A stretch of 7,850 bases of DNA from an uncultured Atopobiaceae bacterium (GTDB lineage: Bacteria > Actinomycetota > Coriobacteriia > Coriobacteriales > Atopobiaceae), in the NCBI GenBank assembly GCA_947303905.1, contig CAMYZR010000048.1, positions 1 to 7,850 on the forward strand. Direction: 5' to 3'. The translations under genes were made by a program, and so were the position numbers. This document shows positions 6,322-7,850 of this stretch, in pieces. Position 1 is the stretch's first letter; every line of letters starts with the position of its first letter. Below the pieces are notes generated by a model, which ran no database searches, was not told the DNA's origin, and worked only from the letters and a program-made list of their open reading frames with translations.

Positions 6322-6795
6322 TTACTCCTCGGCAGCAGCCAGCTTCTGGGTCTTCTGGATCTCGTCGATCATGTCGATGCGGACCTGGTGGCGGCCACCC
6401 TCGTACTCGCCACCGAGCCAAGCGTCGACGATGTCCTTGGCGGTCTCCACGCCGATGACACGCGCGCCGAAGGCCACGATGTTGGTGTTGTTGTGCTGGC
6501 GGGAGAGGCGCGCGGAATAGGGCTCGGAGCACACCACGGCGCGGATGCCCTCGACCTTGTTGGCTGCCAGGCTGATGCCCACGCCGGTGCCGCAGATGAG
6601 GATGCCGCCGTCGACCTCGCCGTCAGCCACCATGCGGGCCACCTTGTAGCCGCTGATGGGGTAGTTGAAGCGCTCGGGGCTGTCGGTGCCCACGTTGATG
6701 ACCTCAATGCCCTTCTCCTGGACGTAGGCCATGATCTCGTTCTTCAGGTCGATGGCGGTGTGGTCGTTGCCGATTGCGAGCTTCTTGAATGCCAT
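6322..6795 (-). CDS. rpiB: ribose-5-phosphate isomerase B (RpiB/LacAB family)
   Basis: This 157-residue cytosolic enzyme interconverts ribose 5-phosphate and ribulose 5-phosphate; relatives also act on allose 6-phosphate or galactose 6-phosphate. It tracks E. coli RpiB closely: the GNDH motif (residues 9-12), ILICGTGVGIS with catalytic Cys68, IRAVVCSEPYSA, LSRQHNNTN with His101, and the C-terminal WLGGEYEGGRHQ. A small difference is FNYP around residues 43-46, where an Asp is usual in the DYP motif. AGGAG lies upstream of the ATG on the minus strand (6808-6812). It is the second gene after the epimerase, 84 bp apart, so the two are probably one operon under the upstream LacI-type operators. 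The pairing suggests an allulose/allose or pentose-phosphate route, and native specificity between ribose and allose phosphates is open. Confidence 0.92.
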   Translation of the reverse strand: MAFKKLAIGNDHTAIDLKNEIMAYVQEKGIEVINVGTDSPERFNYPISGYKVARMVADGEVDGGILICGTGVGISLAANKVEGIRAVVCSEPYSARLSRQHNNTNIVAFGARVIGVETAKDIVDAWLGGEYEGGRHQVRIDMIDEIQKTQKLAAAEE

Positions 6796-6814
6796 GGTGG
6801 TATCCCTTCTCCTA

Positions 6815-6833
6815 GAGCCCCTCCGATGGGCTC
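6815..6833 (-). other. small intercistronic hairpin before rpiB
   Basis: GAGCCC (6815-6820) and GGGCTC (6828-6833) form a 6-bp stem with a 7-nt loop in the spacer between the epimerase and rpiB, immediately upstream of the rpiB ribosome binding site. It has no downstream T-run, so it is more plausibly an mRNA processing or stability element, or incidental, than a terminator. Confidence 0.3.
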
Positions 6834-6879
6834 ACGCTTCCTTTGTTGATGGGTCTTGTGGGACGTGTCGTGCGTCTGC

Positions 6880-7551
6880 CTACAGGGCGCGCAGCTGAGC
6901 CATGCTCTCTGCATAGGGGCCGTGGCCAAACAGGCCCGCGGTGCCGAGGACGAAGCCCTTGACGCCCATTTCCGACGCCTCGGCGATGTGCTCGGGGCTG
7001 CAGTTGCCGTCCACGATGACCTCGTAGTCGTTGCCGTTCTTGTGGCTGGCCTCGATGAGCTGCTCGATCTTGGGGTTGACGAAGTCGAGCCACTTCTGGC
7101 CGGCAAAGCCCGGGTTGACGGTCATGACCAGCACGTAGTCGCACAGGGGCAGGATCGGCTCGACGGCGGAGAAGCTCGTGCCGGGATTGATAGCGATGCC
7201 GGCCTTGACGCCGAGCGCGCGGATGGCTGCGAGCGTGCGGGCAACGTGTACGTCAGCCTCGGGGTGGACGTAGATCACCTTGGCGCCAGCCTTGGCGAAC
7301 TTCTCAACGTAGCGACCGGGATCCATGGCCATCATGTGCACGTCGCAGGGAACGCCGGAGTTCGAGCACAGCCACTCGATGTCCTGCAGGCCCATGCCGT
7401 AGTTGGGGACGTAGGTGCCATCCATGAGGTCGAGGTGCAGGCCGTCGGCGCCTGCCGCCACGAGTGCGGCGGTGTCGTCCGCGAGGTGGCCGAAGTCGGC
7501 GCACATCATGGAGGGGAGGAGGAGCTTGTCGTGCTGGGCGGTGGCGCTCAT
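6880..7551 (-). CDS. ribulose-phosphate 3-epimerase family, AlsE-like
   Basis: This 223-residue TIM-barrel epimerase inverts C3 of a ketose phosphate: ribulose 5-phosphate to xylulose 5-phosphate (Rpe), or allulose 6-phosphate to fructose 6-phosphate (AlsE). The active-site set is complete: Ser14 in LPSMMCADF, His39 and Asp41 in LHLDLMDGTYVPN, His72, and Asp181 in VIVDGNC. The metal ligands would be His39, Asp41, His72 and Asp181. VMTVNPGFAGQ (residues 142-152) and the late LGTAGLFGH segment resemble E. coli AlsE (VMTVDPGFAGQ, GTSGLF) more than Rpe, where GFGGQ is usual. The ATG at 7551 is chosen because GAGAAAGG precedes it and the family homology starts shortly after. An in-frame ATG at 7599 lies upstream of the predicted transcription start. 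It is first in an operon with rpiB and divergent from a LacI regulator. The AlsE versus Rpe choice is inferred, not proven. Confidence 0.87.
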   Translation of the reverse strand: MSATAQHDKLLLPSMMCADFGHLADDTAALVAAGADGLHLDLMDGTYVPNYGMGLQDIEWLCSNSGVPCDVHMMAMDPGRYVEKFAKAGAKVIYVHPEADVHVARTLAAIRALGVKAGIAINPGTSFSAVEPILPLCDYVLVMTVNPGFAGQKWLDFVNPKIEQLIEASHKNGNDYEVIVDGNCSPEHIAEASEMGVKGFVLGTAGLFGHGPYAESMAQLRAL

Positions 7552-7578
7552 GGGAGACCTTTCTCTCTTGTCGGTATG

Positions 7579-7588
7579 TAACCGTTTA
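7579..7588. promoter_or_regulatory. LacI-type operator 1
   Basis: TAACCGTTTA is an imperfect palindrome with the central CG typical of LacI-family operators. It lies just downstream of the predicted -10 of the epimerase promoter, about +3 to +12, where a bound repressor would block transcription start. It belongs to a set of four similar sites in this intergenic region. Confidence 0.7.
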
Positions 7589-7597
7589 ACTGAGGAC

Positions 7598-7626
7598 ATA
7601 GTAACGCCCGCTCCGAGAAAGGTAAA
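7598..7626 (-). promoter_or_regulatory. predicted sigma70-type promoter of the epimerase-rpiB operon
   Basis: On the minus strand TTTACC (7621-7626) and TACTAT (7598-7603) are separated by exactly 17 bp, and each matches four of six consensus bases. Transcription would start near 7591, leaving a leader of about 40 nt before the ATG at 7551. Operators 1 and 2 flank or overlap this promoter, which supports it independently. Confidence 0.55.
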
Positions 7627-7633
7627 TCGGTTA
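7624..7633. promoter_or_regulatory. LacI-type operator 2
   Basis: AAATCGGTTA shares the central CG and the right arm of the set and overlaps the predicted -35 element of the epimerase operon promoter. Repressor here would compete directly with RNA polymerase. Confidence 0.65.
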
Positions 7634-7657
7634 AGCTACATCATCACAAGACGTACA

Positions 7658-7667
7658 TAATCGGTTA
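7658..7667. promoter_or_regulatory. LacI-type operator 3
   Basis: TAATCGGTTA is one of the closest matches to the shared TAAYCGKTTA pattern. It lies 34 bp (centre to centre) from operator 2 and is upstream of the epimerase promoter. It may allow cooperative or looped binding with the other sites. Confidence 0.7.
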
Positions 7668-7747
7668 ACCTAACTTGTTGCCCAGTGATGGGCATCATCG
7701 CGCAATACCTGCGGTTTTGTGTTGATTGACTCATGAGCGCGGCACGG

Positions 7748-7757
7748 TAATCGTTTA
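7748..7757. promoter_or_regulatory. LacI-type operator 4, next to the regulator gene
   Basis: TAATCGTTTA, within GTAATCGTTTAC, lies about 50 bp before the regulator's start codon and suggests autoregulation. TTGACT at 7726-7731 upstream could be the regulator's -35, but I cannot find a convincing -10 at the right spacing. Confidence 0.7.
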
Positions 7758-7798
7758 CGTGCTATCGTGTCGTCACCACCTCGACGACCGGACCTTCC

Positions 7799-7850
7799 AT
7801 GGCAAAGCGCACCGTATCGATCTATGATATCGCAAAGCTGGCCGGCGTGA
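7799..7850 (+). CDS. LacI family transcriptional regulator, N-terminal fragment (runs off the window)
   Basis: The last 52 bases encode MAKRTVSIYDIAKLAGV, the start of a LacI-type helix-turn-helix (the family signature is roughly the pattern T-x-x-D-I-A-x-x-A-G-V-S). The gene is cut by the window edge after 17 codons. No strong Shine-Dalgarno precedes the ATG; GGACC at 7790-7794 is the nearest purine-rich stretch. It diverges from the epimerase-rpiB operon across a region with four LacI-type operators. The natural reading is a local sugar-responsive repressor of that operon and of itself. Its effector domain is not visible. Confidence 0.85.
   Translation, partial: MAKRTVSIYDIAKLAGV

Noticed and set aside
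7551..7599. Upstream ATG at 7599 as the epimerase start
   Set aside because: It would add 16 residues without family similarity, it lies upstream of the predicted transcription start, it overlaps operator 1, and it has a poorer ribosome binding site.

Overview
The window looks like a chromosome segment from a high-GC, anaerobic, gut- or oral-type actinobacterium, probably in the class Coriobacteriia (an Olsenella/Atopobium/Collinsella-like organism). This is an inference. It rests on GC-rich codon use with many long antisense shadow frames, strong AGGAG-type ribosome binding sites, and a fermentative gene set: a ferredoxin-type aldo/keto reductase, a 6-phospho-beta-glucosidase, RpiB, an AlsE-like epimerase and a LacI regulator. 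No rRNA or other taxonomic marker is present.

Layout. A plus-strand block at the left carries a MATE-family efflux protein (61-1473), a histidine phosphatase (1526-2101) and a family 1 glycoside hydrolase of the 6-phospho-beta-glucosidase type (2241-3653). Next comes a self-contained cassette on the opposite strand. It holds one gene (3774-4883, minus) for a protein with a C-terminal DUF559/Vsr-like PD-(D/E)XK nuclease domain, bracketed by two directly repeated 98-bp units (3673-3770 and 4909-5006). Each unit is a pair of palindromes built on AACTGCTCACAA. The outermost ends of the cassette form an 18-bp perfect inverted repeat, and a related palindrome lies inside the gene. Beyond it is a plus-strand aldo/keto reductase with eight C-terminal cysteines (5082-6233), which has lost two residues of the usual AKR catalytic tetrad. 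A strong hairpin (6255-6288) separates it from a minus-strand pair, an AlsE/Rpe-type epimerase (7551-6880) and RpiB (6795-6322). That pair diverges from the first codons of a LacI-family regulator (7799 to the window edge).

How the genes fit together. The epimerase, RpiB and the LacI regulator form a sugar-phosphate module resembling the allose/allulose or pentose-phosphate branch. The 247-bp divergent intergenic region holds four copies of a TAAYCGKTTA-like palindrome with a central CG, typical of LacI-family operators. Two of them bracket a predicted promoter for the epimerase-rpiB operon, and one lies just upstream of the regulator gene. The hydrolase would release glucose 6-phosphate from PTS-imported beta-glucosides, but no PTS gene is visible. 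The nuclease cassette has no evident metabolic link to its neighbours and is the most unusual part of the window.
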